49,573 nt of DNA from Pseudovibrio denitrificans JCM 12308 (GCF_001310815.1 NZ_BAZK01000033.1:1-49573); one strand, 5' to 3'. Shown: positions 30,701-42,052, counted from the first letter of the stretch. Numbers and translations are program-made. Notes: generated by a model not told the origin, from the sequence alone.

Positions 30701-31461
30701 AAGCTAGGGCCTTGCCACTCCTGCCTGCAACCACTTTCGGTGTAGATGAGGTTTGCGACGCATTCTCATATATGGCTGGCGCGCGGCATTTCGGCAAAAT
30801 CACAATCACGCACCGTAACCGGGAGGTGATGAAACAGTTGAACGCGATCTTGGATGAGCGCGTCAACGGCGCCTTTGCTACGGGTTTTTCTGATGAAGAA
30901 GCTATTGAGTTGTTTGATAACTGGGCAGGGCGGTCAACGGCCTCGTCGCAGATCATCCTCAGTCCGCGCTCGCATGAGCAGTTGCACGAACAGATGCATA
31001 GCGAGCGTTCTACTGCATCTGCAGATACTGATCCGCTCAGGGCGGAACTTCGGCCGCGCCCAAATCTGACGTCTGAGTACAAAGCCGCGCGGTCGGAGAT
31101 GGAAGAACGCTATGTGGCATTGCTGGAAAGCCACCTTGGCACTGCTCCAGTTGGAATTGATGATAACTTCTTTGAACTCGGTGCCACCTCACTCGATATT
31201 GTACAGATTGCTGGAAAATTGGCCAAGATCGAGGCCAGCAGCAAAGTCGTTGATTTTTACAAGTTCACCACAGTTGCGATGCTCGTCAAGCACTATGGGG
31301 CCGGTCAAGAAGAGCCAAGCTCCGTCTCTAATGCAACCGAAACGAGCAAAACTGCCACCAAACCTAGACTGAGCGCCGTTGATGCCGTTCGCAACCGTGC
31401 CAAGACGGCGTCTCAAAAACGCGCCCAGAGTCGGAGGAAACGTGATGTCAGTAGCGTGTGA
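21759..31461 (+). CDS. clbB: ClbB-like hybrid NRPS-PKS (C-A-T-KS-AT-KR-DH-ER-T), two frame breaks
   Basis: One gene of about 3234 aa in three frame segments (21759 to ~22170, to ~28780, to 31461), each break equal to one missing base. E. coli ClbB is of similar size with the same domain order. TTG start with AAGG upstream. Domains: condensation (HHILLDGWS, whose first His is at the first break), adenylation (YSSGSTGKPKG; specificity residues by my alignment D-V-F-W-I-G-G-I-F, a small aliphatic type; alanine in colibactin), carrier (FEAGGTSLH), KS with DTACSTS (Cys codon 25493-25495), EAHGTA and GTIGHL, AT (FPGQGTQ, GHSLGEF), KR (GGRGGIGSA; Ser-Tyr-Asn set with AYGAANAW), DH (His of EAHKLGETGVMP, Asp of HPALLDVA), ER (HSAAGGVGLAA) and carrier (FFELGATSLD). 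The KR-before-DH-ER order is unusual for type I PKS. It extends the starter from a ClbN-like module outside the window. Confidence 0.93.
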
Positions 31462-33960
31462 TCCAACAGATTTTGGCATGGGCTTGGCGATTGTCGGAAT
31501 GGCAGTCCGTCTTCCTCAAAGCGAGACCCTCGAAGATTACTGGCATACCATTGTCGGTAAGAAGGCGTGCCAGACTTGGTTCGACAAGGATGATCTGATT
31601 GATGAAGGTTGGGATCCAGAGCTTGTAAAAAATCCAGCTTTCATGCCAGTCAAGCCAGTGATTTCAGGCGTGGAGCATTTCGATGCTGACTTTTTCGGGT
31701 ACAGCCGGGCCGAGGCGGCACATCTTGATCCGAAGACACGTGTCTTTCATGAGGTTGCTTATCATGCTTTGGAGCATGCGGGCTATGGTGGCAATATCAG
31801 ATCAGAGATCCCAATTGGCGTCTTTGCTGGTGCGTCAGAGGACCCCGAATGGCTTCGCAGAACGTCTGCCATGCTTTCTCGAAACAGCGTTGAGCAGTTT
31901 GAACGTGGAATACTCGCACACAAGGACTTGTTAGCCCAACTTGTGGCGTTTCATCTTGATCTGCATGGCCCGGCATACACATTGTACACCGCCTGTTCCA
32001 CATCATTAGCAGCGGTACATATGGCTGCGCAGAGCCTTTTGTTCGGCGAGTGTGATGTTGCTATTGCTGGCGGTGTCACCATAGATCTGCCCATAAAGTC
32101 AGGCTATTTGGCGCAAGAGGGCATGATCCATTCTCTTGACGGGTATTGCCGGCCGTTTGATGCCGCCGCAAAGGGCACGCTGTTCGGCGATGGCGCTTGT
32201 GCGGTGGTCTTGAAGCGCCTTCAAGATGCTGTGGCTGATAGAGATCACATTCACGCTGTCGTACGGGCTGTTAGTGCAAACAACGATGGACATCGAAAAG
32301 TTGGTTTCTCCGCGCCCAGCCTGCAAGGCCAAAGTGATCTGATTAGCACAACTTTGGCTATGGCTGACGTTGATCCAAGCACTATCGGATATGTCGAAAC
32401 ACACGGGACCGGGACAGTCATTGGCGATCCGGTTGAGTTTGATGCTTTGGTTGAGGCGTTCGGCACGACGCTAGGACAACGATGTGCGCTCGGTTCTGTG
32501 AAAGCCAACATTGGTCATACGCATGCCGCTGCTGGGGTCGCCGGTTTAATTAAGAGCGTCCTCGCCATCGAGAACGCCACAGTGCCGCCTATGGCGCATT
32601 TTCAGGCACCAAATCCCAACATGGCGCTGGAGCAAAGCCCTTTTTATATTCCAACTGAACCTCAGGTTTGGCCAGCTGAAATGACACCTCGGCGGGCGGC
32701 GGTCAGTTCTTTTGGGATTGGTGGTACTAATCTTCACGCTATTATCGAGCAAGCACCTGACTTTCCAACCCCTTCAGCTTCGCAAGGCCCATTGGTCTAT
32801 CCAGTCTCAGCTCAGACAGAAGACGTTGCTAAGGAGCTGGCAGAGCGCCTGCAAGCGCAGTTGAGCACGTTATCCAATAGGGATGATTTTAGTCGTCTGG
32901 CATTTTGCCTTCAAACCAAACGCAGAGAGTTTCCTTATCGTCTTGCAATTGTTGTGAGTGAAGGAAAAGAAGGACAGTGGCTCTTTGAGAAAGTAGAGCC
33001 TACTTGCGGTGCAAATGAGGTGTCAGGTTCTGTCTTACGATTGAGGCATGAAAACGCGGTCGCGCTGAGTGCTTGTGAACGCAATACACTGGTATCTCAA
33101 GCCAAGACGCTGATTTCGGCTGTGCCATCGATCACTTCTGTTTCGGGTCAAGGCGATATGTTGTGGCTCGCAGCGGCCGTTGCTGGTGTGATGGAAAGTG
33201 AAGGTGTTCTTTCGGCATTGGCCTTTGCACAGTCTGGTGCGTTGCTACTGTTCCATCACGCCACCACACGCCCTTAACAGTGCTGAGCGATATCAACGGG
33301 ATCGCAATAACTCCCGATCAATTGGCTGATGATGGGTTCTGGATTGGGCAGCTGACCAACACGGCGCAAGCGCATCCGGCCTGTTCAGAGAATAAAAGAA
33401 CTGTCGGTGGACATGGCTTAACCTTCGGCCTGGCAGAAACCCAATCACCTGGTCTTGAGCGCCTTCTTGCAGATCTGTGGGTCAACGCAGGTGCAATCGA
33501 TTGGCGGGTCTTTCACAGTAACGGTGTACCGTCTCACCTTGCCGGACCGAACTACCCCTTCTCCAGAACGCCATTTCCGGTACCTCCTGCCGTATCTCAA
33601 CAGGTAAGTCCAAGCTCAGACAGCGCACTGCCTAAAGAACTCACGAGTGTCAACGCACGTCCTGATCTTTCCTCCACATTTCGTCCCGCTGAAAACCAGA
33701 CCGAACTCCTCGTCACAGGTTTGATGGAGCAGATGCTCGGCATTGCACCGGTCGGAATGGATGATGATTTTTTCGAGTTAGGTGGTCACTCCCTTTTAGC
33801 CACCAAACTGGCAATCGCAATCGAAAAGAGCTTCGGCACGGTCTTAGAGATCGCCAACTTTCTTGAGGTTCCAACTGCAGCTTCGATCTGCAGCTTTCTT
33901 GCCAGCGCAACTCCAGCTCAGTTCCCTTACAACCATGGAAATGAGGAAACAAACACATGA
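31445..33960 (+). CDS. clbC: ClbC-like AT-less PKS module (KS-T), one frame break
   Basis: About 838 aa; E. coli ClbC is close to that length. The ATG at 31445 has GGAGG 8 bases upstream and overlaps the end of clbB by 17 bases. The KS is intact: YTACSTS with Cys184, ETHGTG and ANIGHT. After the KS there is only ~120 residues where a ~280-residue AT would sit; no GHSxG is present, but ADDGFWIGQL and the post-AT linker GPNYPFSRTPF remain, so this is a scar of a lost AT. The carrier domain (FFELGGHSLLA) closes the protein. The extender must be supplied in trans, in colibactin by ClbG. The frame changes near 33271-33277 (RP-LTVLSD when one T is restored). Its stop overlaps the clbD start (ATGA). 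Confidence 0.9.
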
Positions 33961-34874
33961 GTTCTCAGGTCAATAGCGACTTATCGGTCCTGTCCAAGCA
34001 AACAGTATGTGAGTCAATCTCCGATCTCGTCGCGGTCATCGGCGCCGGTACAATGGGTACTGGGATCGCGCATGACCTTGCTTTGCATGGGGTGGATACT
34101 GTCGTTGTAGATATCAACTCAGATCAGCTTGATATCTGTGCCAAGAACATCAAGCAGAACCTACGCCTGTATCAGATGCATGAAGTGCATGGAAAGCTAA
34201 CGGTACCGCGCGAGACCATTTTGGAACGGTTGACATTCACCACATCGCTGGAGGACATCGCGGACGCGGGGTTCGTCATCGAAAATGTCACCGAAGATTG
34301 GGACATTAAGCAGCAAGTTTATCAAAAGATGGCTGAAGTTTGTGCGCCAGAGACTGTCTATGGCGTTAACACTTCGGCCATTTCGATAACCCAGGTCGCT
34401 AGCTTGATGCCGGTGCCAGAGAATGTCGTCGGCGTGCATTTGATGAATCCGGTGCCGCTCAAACCGATGGTTGAACTTATCCGTGGTTTTCGCAGCAGCG
34501 AGGACGCTCTAAATCGTATGCGTGCTCTGTTGGCGCGGTTGAATAAAGAGAGCATTACCGTCGAGGACTCACCCGGTTTTGTTACCAACCGAGCCATGAT
34601 GATCTTCGTCAACGAGGCCATCTTCATGGTCCAAGAACACGTCGCATCACCCTCTGATGTCGACACACTATTCAAGTCCTGTTTTGGCCACAAGATGGGG
34701 CCGCTTCAGACGGCCGATTTGATTGGTCTCGACACGATCCTTAAGTCGCTGGAGGTTCTTTACGAGGGCTTCAATGACAGCAAGTTTCGCCCCTGTTTTC
34801 TGCTCAAGAAAATGGTCAGTGCCGGCAAGATGGGCATGAAGTCCGGATCCGGTTTTTATGAGTACACACAATAA
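33957..34874 (+). CDS. clbD: ClbD-like 3-hydroxyacyl-CoA dehydrogenase-family enzyme
   Basis: A 305-aa NAD-dependent dehydrogenase of the 3-hydroxybutyryl-CoA dehydrogenase family. The Rossmann fold is at VAVIGAGTMGTGIAHDLALHG, followed by VVVDIN with the Asp that selects NAD. The middle contains the family segment VHLMNPVPLKPMVELI and DSPGFVTNRAMM, and the C-terminus LIGLDTILKSLEVLY. In the aminomalonyl-ACP pathway it oxidises the carrier-bound seryl unit together with the flavoenzyme ClbF. Gene order with clbE and clbF matches the colibactin island and also resembles hydroxymalonyl sets, but no FkbH-like glyceryl loader is present. ATGA overlap with clbC. Confidence 0.93.
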   Translation: MSSQVNSDLSVLSKQTVCESISDLVAVIGAGTMGTGIAHDLALHGVDTVVVDINSDQLDICAKNIKQNLRLYQMHEVHGKLTVPRETILERLTFTTSLEDIADAGFVIENVTEDWDIKQQVYQKMAEVCAPETVYGVNTSAISITQVASLMPVPENVVGVHLMNPVPLKPMVELIRGFRSSEDALNRMRALLARLNKESITVEDSPGFVTNRAMMIFVNEAIFMVQEHVASPSDVDTLFKSCFGHKMGPLQTADLIGLDTILKSLEVLYEGFNDSKFRPCFLLKKMVSAGKMGMKSGSGFYEYTQ

Positions 34875-34891
34875 GCCTCGGAGATACTCTC

Positions 34892-35161
34892 ATGGAAAAC
34901 ATTAGAGCACAGATCCGCGAATTCCTGTCTCGTGCGACCAATGGTGCCGCGATTGAAGACAACACGAACATATTCGAACTGGGATTAGCGCACTCGTTGT
35001 TCACCGTTCAGATGATCTTGTTCATCGAAGGTAAGTTCGGGATCGAACTCGAACTGGATGACATCAAACCAGAAGATATCAGCACAATTGCCAAAATCTC
35101 CGAACTGATCTCAACACATTTAGTGGCAGAAAATCGGGAGTTGGAACATGCAGCCTCCTGA
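34892..35161 (+). CDS. clbE: ClbE-like free-standing acyl carrier protein
   Basis: An 89-aa carrier protein. The phosphopantetheine site is Ser35 in ELGLAHSLFTVQM; the usual Asp before Ser is His here, as in other carriers of this specialised group that have a non-Asp residue. It should accept serine from the first adenylation domain of the ClbH-like protein, which has no carrier domain of its own after it. It lies 17 bases after clbD and overlaps clbF by 14 bases, so the three are made together. Confidence 0.92.
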   Translation: MENIRAQIREFLSRATNGAAIEDNTNIFELGLAHSLFTVQMILFIEGKFGIELELDDIKPEDISTIAKISELISTHLVAENRELEHAAS

Positions 35162-36296
35162 CAATCTTACTCAGTTCCAGGCCAACGTACGTGCCTTTGT
35201 CGAAAAGACGCTTTTGCCAGAAGTGAATAAGATCGACGAAGCCGAGCAAATCGACCGTTCGCTAATTCAAGCGATGGCCAATCAAGGATTTTTGGGAGCG
35301 TCGATCAAGAAGAAGAATGGCGGGCAGGCTCTACCCTCTGATCACCTGATGGTGCTGCATAAGGAAGTGGCACGCGCGCATGGTTCTTTGGAGAATCTCG
35401 TGACGGTGACCGGCATGGTTGCAGCTGCGGTGGAGCGTTTTGCCAAGTCCGATCTGATACGTGACTACGTTAAGGCACTGGCTAAAGGCGAGTTGATCGG
35501 CGGTTTTGCGATGACCGAGCCCAATATCGGCAGCAACTTGAGCCATGTGGAAACCACCATCACACGCGATGGCGATGACTATGTGATCAATGGCGTCAAG
35601 ACGTGGATCACTTTGGCCCAAATCGCAGATTTCTTTGTCGTCCTTGGTCGCACGCGTGACAACCACACCCAGGTCATTTTGGTTGATCGCTCGACGCCAG
35701 GTCTGAGTGTGGAACCGATCCGCGGGATGATTGGTCTGAGGGCCAATATGCTTGGCACGGTAACGTTTGATCAATGTCGAGTGCCTGCTCATTATCTTTT
35801 AGGCAGCGAAACTCAAGGATTGGCATTATCAGCGACGTTTGGCCTGCATGAGGGACGCTTTACAACGGCTTGCGGATGCCTGGGCCTGGCTGACGCTGCT
35901 CTGGAAGTGATGACTGAGCGGTGTATCTCACGCCAGCAGGCGGGCAAACCACTTTACCGGCATCAGCTGGTTCAAAAGATGCTCTCGGAGACCTTGGTCG
36001 CGGTAATGTCTGCGCAAGAGCTGGTCAATCGCGCTGCTGAAGCTCGCGATATGGCCTCACCAGACATGGTGCAAGCGATTATGATCGCGAAATATGCGGC
36101 CTCCCAAGCTGCTCGTCTGGCCAGCAATAACGCGGTTCAGTTGTTGGGAGCCTCTGGGTGCCACGCCGTCAATCATGCCGAGCGTTACTTTCGCGATGCA
36201 AAGGCGATGGAGATTATCGAAGGCACGACGCAAATCCATGAAATTCAGATCGCGTTGGCATACATCGCAACGAATGTTGAACGGGCCGCAGCATGA
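35148..36296 (+). CDS. clbF: ClbF-like acyl-CoA dehydrogenase
   Basis: A 382-aa FAD enzyme of the acyl-CoA dehydrogenase family; E. coli ClbF is about the same length. Family segments: GGFAMTEPNIGSNLSHVETT (substrate and FAD contact), INGVKTWITLAQIADFFVV, LLGSETQGLAL, and the C-terminal AMEIIEGTTQIHEIQIA. It acts on the carrier-bound intermediate, not a CoA ester, in forming aminomalonyl-ACP from seryl-ACP. The next gene starts inside its stop (ATGA), so the precursor enzymes and the acyltransferase are translationally coupled. Confidence 0.93.
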   Translation: MQPPDNLTQFQANVRAFVEKTLLPEVNKIDEAEQIDRSLIQAMANQGFLGASIKKKNGGQALPSDHLMVLHKEVARAHGSLENLVTVTGMVAAAVERFAKSDLIRDYVKALAKGELIGGFAMTEPNIGSNLSHVETTITRDGDDYVINGVKTWITLAQIADFFVVLGRTRDNHTQVILVDRSTPGLSVEPIRGMIGLRANMLGTVTFDQCRVPAHYLLGSETQGLALSATFGLHEGRFTTACGCLGLADAALEVMTERCISRQQAGKPLYRHQLVQKMLSETLVAVMSAQELVNRAAEARDMASPDMVQAIMIAKYAASQAARLASNNAVQLLGASGCHAVNHAERYFRDAKAMEIIEGTTQIHEIQIALAYIATNVERAAA

Positions 36297-39200
36297 CACA
36301 TCTTGCATTCATATTCCCCGGTTCCGGATCACAGTATCCGGCAATGGCATCGCGCTTGATCAAGAACCATGACTTGATCAAGGAGCTGTTTGTTGAAGCG
36401 TCAGATGTTCTCGGATGGGACTTGACCGATCTTTGTACTAAGGGCGGGTTGACGAAGCTTAGCAAAACTAAATTTCTGTTCCCAGCTTTGCACGTCACAA
36501 ATGTTGCTCACTTCAAGGCAGCCATCCTGGAATATGAATGCAAGCCAACAGTTATGCTTGGTCACAGTTTAGGTGAGTACTCGGCACTTACTTGTGCCGG
36601 AGCGATGTCTTTTGCTGATAGTGTCAAAGTGGTCGCTAGACGCGCAGAAATTGCAGCAAAAGCTCAAGCGGCTACGGTCTCTGCAACAACGATTTTTAAG
36701 AATACGGATCTGGAGACAGTTCGCAAAACGCTTGAAGAGGTGCGTGCGCAAACAGATGCCCTGGTGAGCCTTGCATGCATCAATAGTGACACGCAATTTA
36801 TGGTGACGGGCGAAGCCAAGGCAGTGTTGCTGGCTGAGCAGTCTCTCTTAGCTTCTGATGGTAGTGCCGAGGTTGTACCACTGTATGGCGGTGCACCTTA
36901 CCATAGTAGTCTTATGACACCTTACGTTGCAGAGTTACGCAGCGCATTAGAAAAGGTAACGTGGCATTCACCGCAGATCTCCGTGATTTCCAGTGCGACC
37001 GCGAACAAAGTTGAGACGCCTGATGCCATTAAGGATGCTCTAGCACGGCAGCTTGATCATACTGTATTATGGCGGGATTGTATTGAGCGGATCAAAGATG
37101 AGGGCATTTCCTGCGTCGCCGAAGTTGGTCCACAAAGCGTTTTGAAAAATCTGCTTTTGGAGACGAACTATCCAGGTGTAGTTCTGGCTCATGATGACCA
37201 ATCGGACAAGCTAAAACTGGCAGAGTTTGGTAATCCGCCAAAGACTGAGACGCCCGAAAAAACCATTATGAGTGCAGTGGAGCGCTCGTTTCGCTCATAT
37301 CCAGATGCTGTGGCTGTTCGTTGTGAAACGGGCAATCTGACGTACTGTGAGTTGGATAAGAAATCCAGCCATCTAGCTCATAAACTGAGAAGCCTCGGCG
37401 TTGGCAAAGACACGCCAATGGCCGTTTCAATGCCGCGCAGCTCTGATATGATTGTTGCTATATTTGCGATTTTGCGCGCAGGCGGGGCTTACTTACCAAT
37501 CAATGCCCATCACCCTGCTGACCGTGTGCAGACCATATTGCGCGATAGTGGTGCCGTTGGGCTAATCACAGACACGACCGATCGCTTAGATGTATCGTTT
37601 GATGGGTTCAGCCTCGCAATGGATGTCTACGATTGGAGCGCTCCGGTCGTAAGTGGTGAGCTGCCCGAACCACAGCCAGAAGACTTGGCGTACATAATTT
37701 ACACCTCGGGTTCTACCGGGCGGGCAAAGGGTGTTTGTACAGAACACGCGGCGCTCAGCAATCGCCTTGACTGGATGCAAGAAGCTTATCCAATAGGTCC
37801 CGCTGACACGATACTCCAGAAGACTGTTACGACGTTTGATGTCTCGCTTTGGGAGTTGCTTTGGTGGGCTATGGAGGTGCGAGTGTTGCTCTGCTGCCAT
37901 CCGGGAAAGAGCATGATCCGAGGGCAATCTCTCGTAGTATTCGCACCCATAACGTTACTATTATTCACTTCGTGCCATCAGTATTTGAGCTGTTTCTGAC
38001 CTATGAGGAGATCAAAGGACGTCCCGAAGAGCTTTCCAAGCTTCGGTTCATTTTTACAAGTGGCGAGAAGCTCTTGGTCGAAGCGGTTCAACGGTTCCAT
38101 ACGCTGACACAGAACCAACCAAGTATTGCGCTGGTTAATCTATACGGCCCTACTGAAGCGGCAATAGACGTGACCTATTTCAATTGCGTACGCGGCCAGG
38201 TCCTGTCCGATGTTCCAATTGGTAAACCGATTACAGGAATCGAACTGCACATTGTCGATGAGGCTCTTAAACCCATAGACGGTGAAGGGGAGTTGCTAAT
38301 TTCTGGTGTTGGTTTGGCGCGAGGATATTTGAATGCAGAAGAACTGACAAATGCAGCCTTCGTAAATGTCCCAGCATTAAATGGTCTACGCGCCTATCGC
38401 ACAGGTGACTTAGTCACGAAAGACAGCAAAACTGGTAACTATCACTATATCGGTCGTAATGACTTCCAGATCAAGCTACGTGGATTGCGTGTTGAGCTTG
38501 GTGAGATCGAGCATGTGATTTTGCAAAGCCGGGGTGTTACGTCAGCATGTGTTTACGCTGACACGGATAACCCCATGTCACAAAACATCTTCGCGTCAAT
38601 TGTTGGTGATGGTGAAGTTGATATTGATGACGTGCAGCTGAACCTCTTGAATGCGCTACCTGAGTATATGATCCCAAGCAGGCTGCTCTTGTTAGATGCA
38701 ATGCCACTGTCCAAAAATGGGAAGTTGGATCGCAAGGCACTTTTAGCTCAAGCTAAAAGCGTTCAGGGCGTGACAGTGGACCTTCGTAAAGCAAGTGATG
38801 TTGGTGGGAAGGCTATACAGGCTCAAGAAGCTATCCCTCTGACAAATGGGCAGAATGCAATGTGGGTTGCACAACAACTGCACCCTGATCGTAGCCTGTT
38901 CACCTCTCCGATAATGCTCAAGCTGAAGGGCATTTTGGACGTGGACCAGTTGTCCAAAGCAGTGGAACTGACCGTTGCCCGCCATGGGCAGCTGCGCTCA
39001 GGTATTTCTTCTGATCGCTCTGTTCAAGTTACAAATGCTTTTTTGCCCAAACTTGAGTGTCTTAGTACGCTGCCAGCAGGCTACAAGGCAGGCACACCAC
39101 TTCCATTTGCGACGGGGCGCTATGACATAGAGCGACCTTTGGTTCGATTTGTCTTGGTTAAGCTAGCGCAGGATGAATACTTGCTACAGATTGATCTGGA

Positions 39201-42039
39201 TCACATCCTTTGTGACGGTTGGTCTAAGGCGGTTCTGATTGATGATTTGCTCGGGTTTTATTATGACACCCCGACCGAAATGCCGGGCAAAACATACATT
39301 GATCATGTGTCCCAGTTAGCAGAGTTTGCATCTTCCGAAAAATATGACCGACAGCTTGATTTCTGGTTGAAAAAACTCTCAGGGGATCTGCCAGTTCTGA
39401 GCTTACCTTTTGACCGGCGCCGGCCATCGCTTTCTGCCCGGACTGGCTCATTCGTTGATTTTTCACTGCCATTAGAAACAACAAAAACCCTGAAAGGTGT
39501 CGCAGCACGTAATCGCGTTAGCTTTTATAATGTTCTTTTGGCGGCGTATGCCCTCTTTTTGAATAAGCATACAAGCCAGGCCGATATCATTATTGGCATC
39601 CCTATGGCTGGGCGATTTGAGGCAGCTTATGAACGAACATTCGGGCTTTTTGTAAACAGCCTTCCCCTTCGCTTAGACATTGATATTTCGCTTTCATTTT
39701 CCCAGTTGCTGGAAAAGATCAAGAGTGAAAGCCTGAATCTCATTCGAAATGGTTCGATAGGGTTTGAAGATATTGTCAAGACAGTCAAACCCCGGCGACA
39801 GGGGTCTGCCTTTCCAATCTATCAGACGTCTTTCCAGCTTGACAGTTTGCCGGTGCCGGATCTGAAAAGAGACGCACTAGAGGCTGACGTCCTGTTGAAT
39901 GATACAGGTATTTCTCTTTTAGATTTGTCGATCAGTCTTCATGAAACAGGCGATGGTCTGCAAGGTACTTTTGAGTACGATGACGAGCTTTTTGATCGAG
40001 AAACAATCGAACGCTTTGCTGCGCGGTACCGTTGTCTCCTTGAGGCGATTGCAAAAGACGAGACGGTTGAATGTGCAGATCTTTCAATCATGTGCGCGCA
40101 AGATTTTGAGGCTTATGAACGATTAAATGCACGTTGTTTGACCAAACCCGCCCACTCCTCGCTTTGGCCCTTACTCAAATCTGCTCTTTCTGAAAAGGGA
40201 GACGCGATTTGTATTAAAGACAAGGGTGACGAGGTTAGTGGTAAATCGCTTTTGTCGGCAGTGTACCGTTTTACCAGTAAGCTTGCTGATTGTGGCGTGG
40301 TCCCGGGGTCGCGCGTCGCTAGTGTGATGGAGTCCGGCCTCCCAGCAATTGTGGCACAGCTGGCAACTTTTTGTATCGGGGCCGTCTGGGTCCCGGTTGA
40401 TCCCAAATCTCCAGCTGATCGGTTGGCGCACGTGTTGAATGAGTGCGAGCCGCTTGTTTTGCTACTCGATTCAGCAAGCGCCGAGTTCTACGGTAAGACA
40501 AGTCCCGTCCTTGAAGGTCAAACTTTGATTGAGGTGGAACCTCTTCAGGCTCAGGACTTGCGAGTGTCATCCGATGATGAAGACCCAAGCTTTGAGGTTC
40601 CAATCTCAAGCGATGCAGTGATCTTGTTTACGTCTGGTAGTACGGGTCGGCCCAAGGGTGTTCGGCTGACACATCAAGGACTTGCGATCTTGGTGGAGTC
40701 CTTTCTGGAAAGTTATGACATCACAAATCAGGATGTTCTGCTTCCGGTTACCTCGGTTGGCTCTGCAAGTTATTTGGGAGAAGTGTTGCCAATCCTCATC
40801 GGGGGCGGACAGCTCTTGCTTGTCGATCAGATGACAGCTCTCGACATAGACGCAACACTCAATGCCATAAAGCAGGATCACGTTACCATACTGAGTACAG
40901 TTCCAGGGCTCCTGGACCGCCTCAACAAGGCCGTTACCAAAGACGATACTCGTTTTGAAAGCGTGCGTTGGTTGTTAAGTGGTGGTGAAGCACTGAATTT
41001 CAGTCAGGTCGACAATCTAATCAACCATGCAAGGGTGGTGAACGGCTATGGTCTGACTGAAGCGACGATTTGTTCGACCTTCTACGAAGTGACAGCGGCC
41101 GACAACAACACCGTGGGTCCTTTGCCGATTGGCATGACGGTGTCAGAGACCGATGCGATTTTGCTCACTGAGAACGGAACCAAAGCGCCAATTGGCGTTA
41201 ATGGCGAACTGTATCTTTCCGGGCAAGGTCTTGCAGCAGGATATTTGCGGGAGGAGCAAACGGACAAAGCCTTTGTGGCACTCCCTCAAACCTCAGATCA
41301 AGTTTTCCTGCGCACTGGAGATCGTGTCCGGATGAGACCGGACGGGTGTTTGGATTATCTGGACCGTGTGGATCGGCAGGTCCAAATTCGTGGCCATCGA
41401 GTTGAACTCGGCGACATTGAAACGGTGTTGATGGGGCATCCGGAAATCGAGAGAGCCCATCTCGTCTTACACGAAGTACAAGGTGGTGCAAGAGACGCAC
41501 AAGTGTTGTCGGCCTTCTACACGACCAAAACACAAGTGACAGTTGCTGATAGTGATTTGCGGGCTTTTGTTTCTGCTAAACTTCCGGCCCATATGGCCCC
41601 AGCTGCTTTTGTCTTTCTCAAAGATTTGCCGCTGTCATTGAATGGCAAAGTTGATGAGGCGCAGTTGCCAACTGCACAAGCAACAGTTCAATCGATGGCC
41701 AGGCAGGAGCTCTGTCCGCCCCGAACGGATGTCGAAAAGAAGTTAGCTACCATTTGGGAAGACCTATTAGGCGGTGTTCAGCCTGCTGCTGATGCCAATT
41801 TCTTCGAACTGGGTGGCAACTCACTACTGCTCACAGACCTACAGCACCAAATCGCACGTGAGTTTGCAACGAAGATTGAGTTAGTCGAGCTTTTTTCAAA
41901 CCCAACAATTCAGTCGCAAGCCAAGCTGCTCGATACCTCCAGCACAATCGAGCCAACACATGAGCATGCTCCCGACAGTGCGATCGTGAGGAAATCTGCA
42001 TTTGCCCCCAACCGATGGAAGCCAGCGGTAAACGCCTAG
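36293..42039 (+). CDS. clbG/clbH: ClbG-ClbH-like fusion: AT-A-C-A-T, one frame break
   Basis: About 1915 aa. In E. coli these are two genes, clbG (AT) and clbH (A-C-A-T); here no stop or start separates them. Domains: AT (FPGSGSQYPAM, GHSLGEY with Ser92), about residues 1-300. A1 about 325-815 (YTSGSTGRAKG; specificity residues D-V-W-H-F-S-L-I-D, the serine code), with no carrier after it. C about 850-1270 (DHILCDG, first His replaced by Asp, catalytic His kept). A2 about 1290-1800 (FTSGSTGRPKG) with SVGSASYLGE where FDxS is normal, so the amino-binding Asp is missing. Carrier (FFELGGNSLL). In colibactin A1 loads Ser on ClbE and A2 activates S-adenosylmethionine for the cyclopropane unit. The frame break is at GG 37876-37877; one more G restores WWAMEGASVALL. 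The segments are 36293-37877 and 37878-42039. Confidence 0.9.
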
Positions 42040-42052
42040 AGGGAAAACTGAC

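Noticed and set aside
33280..33960. Independent 226-aa carrier protein starting at GTG 33280
   Set aside because: Its N-terminus is the end of an AT/post-AT linker and continues the ClbC-like module once one base is restored; no ribosome binding site precedes it.
33957..36296. Methoxymalonyl- or hydroxymalonyl-ACP pathway (dehydrogenase, carrier, acyl-CoA dehydrogenase)
   Set aside because: The trio looks like that pathway, but no FkbH-like glyceryl transferase or O-methyltransferase is present, while a serine-coded A domain without its own carrier follows. Aminomalonyl-ACP fits better.
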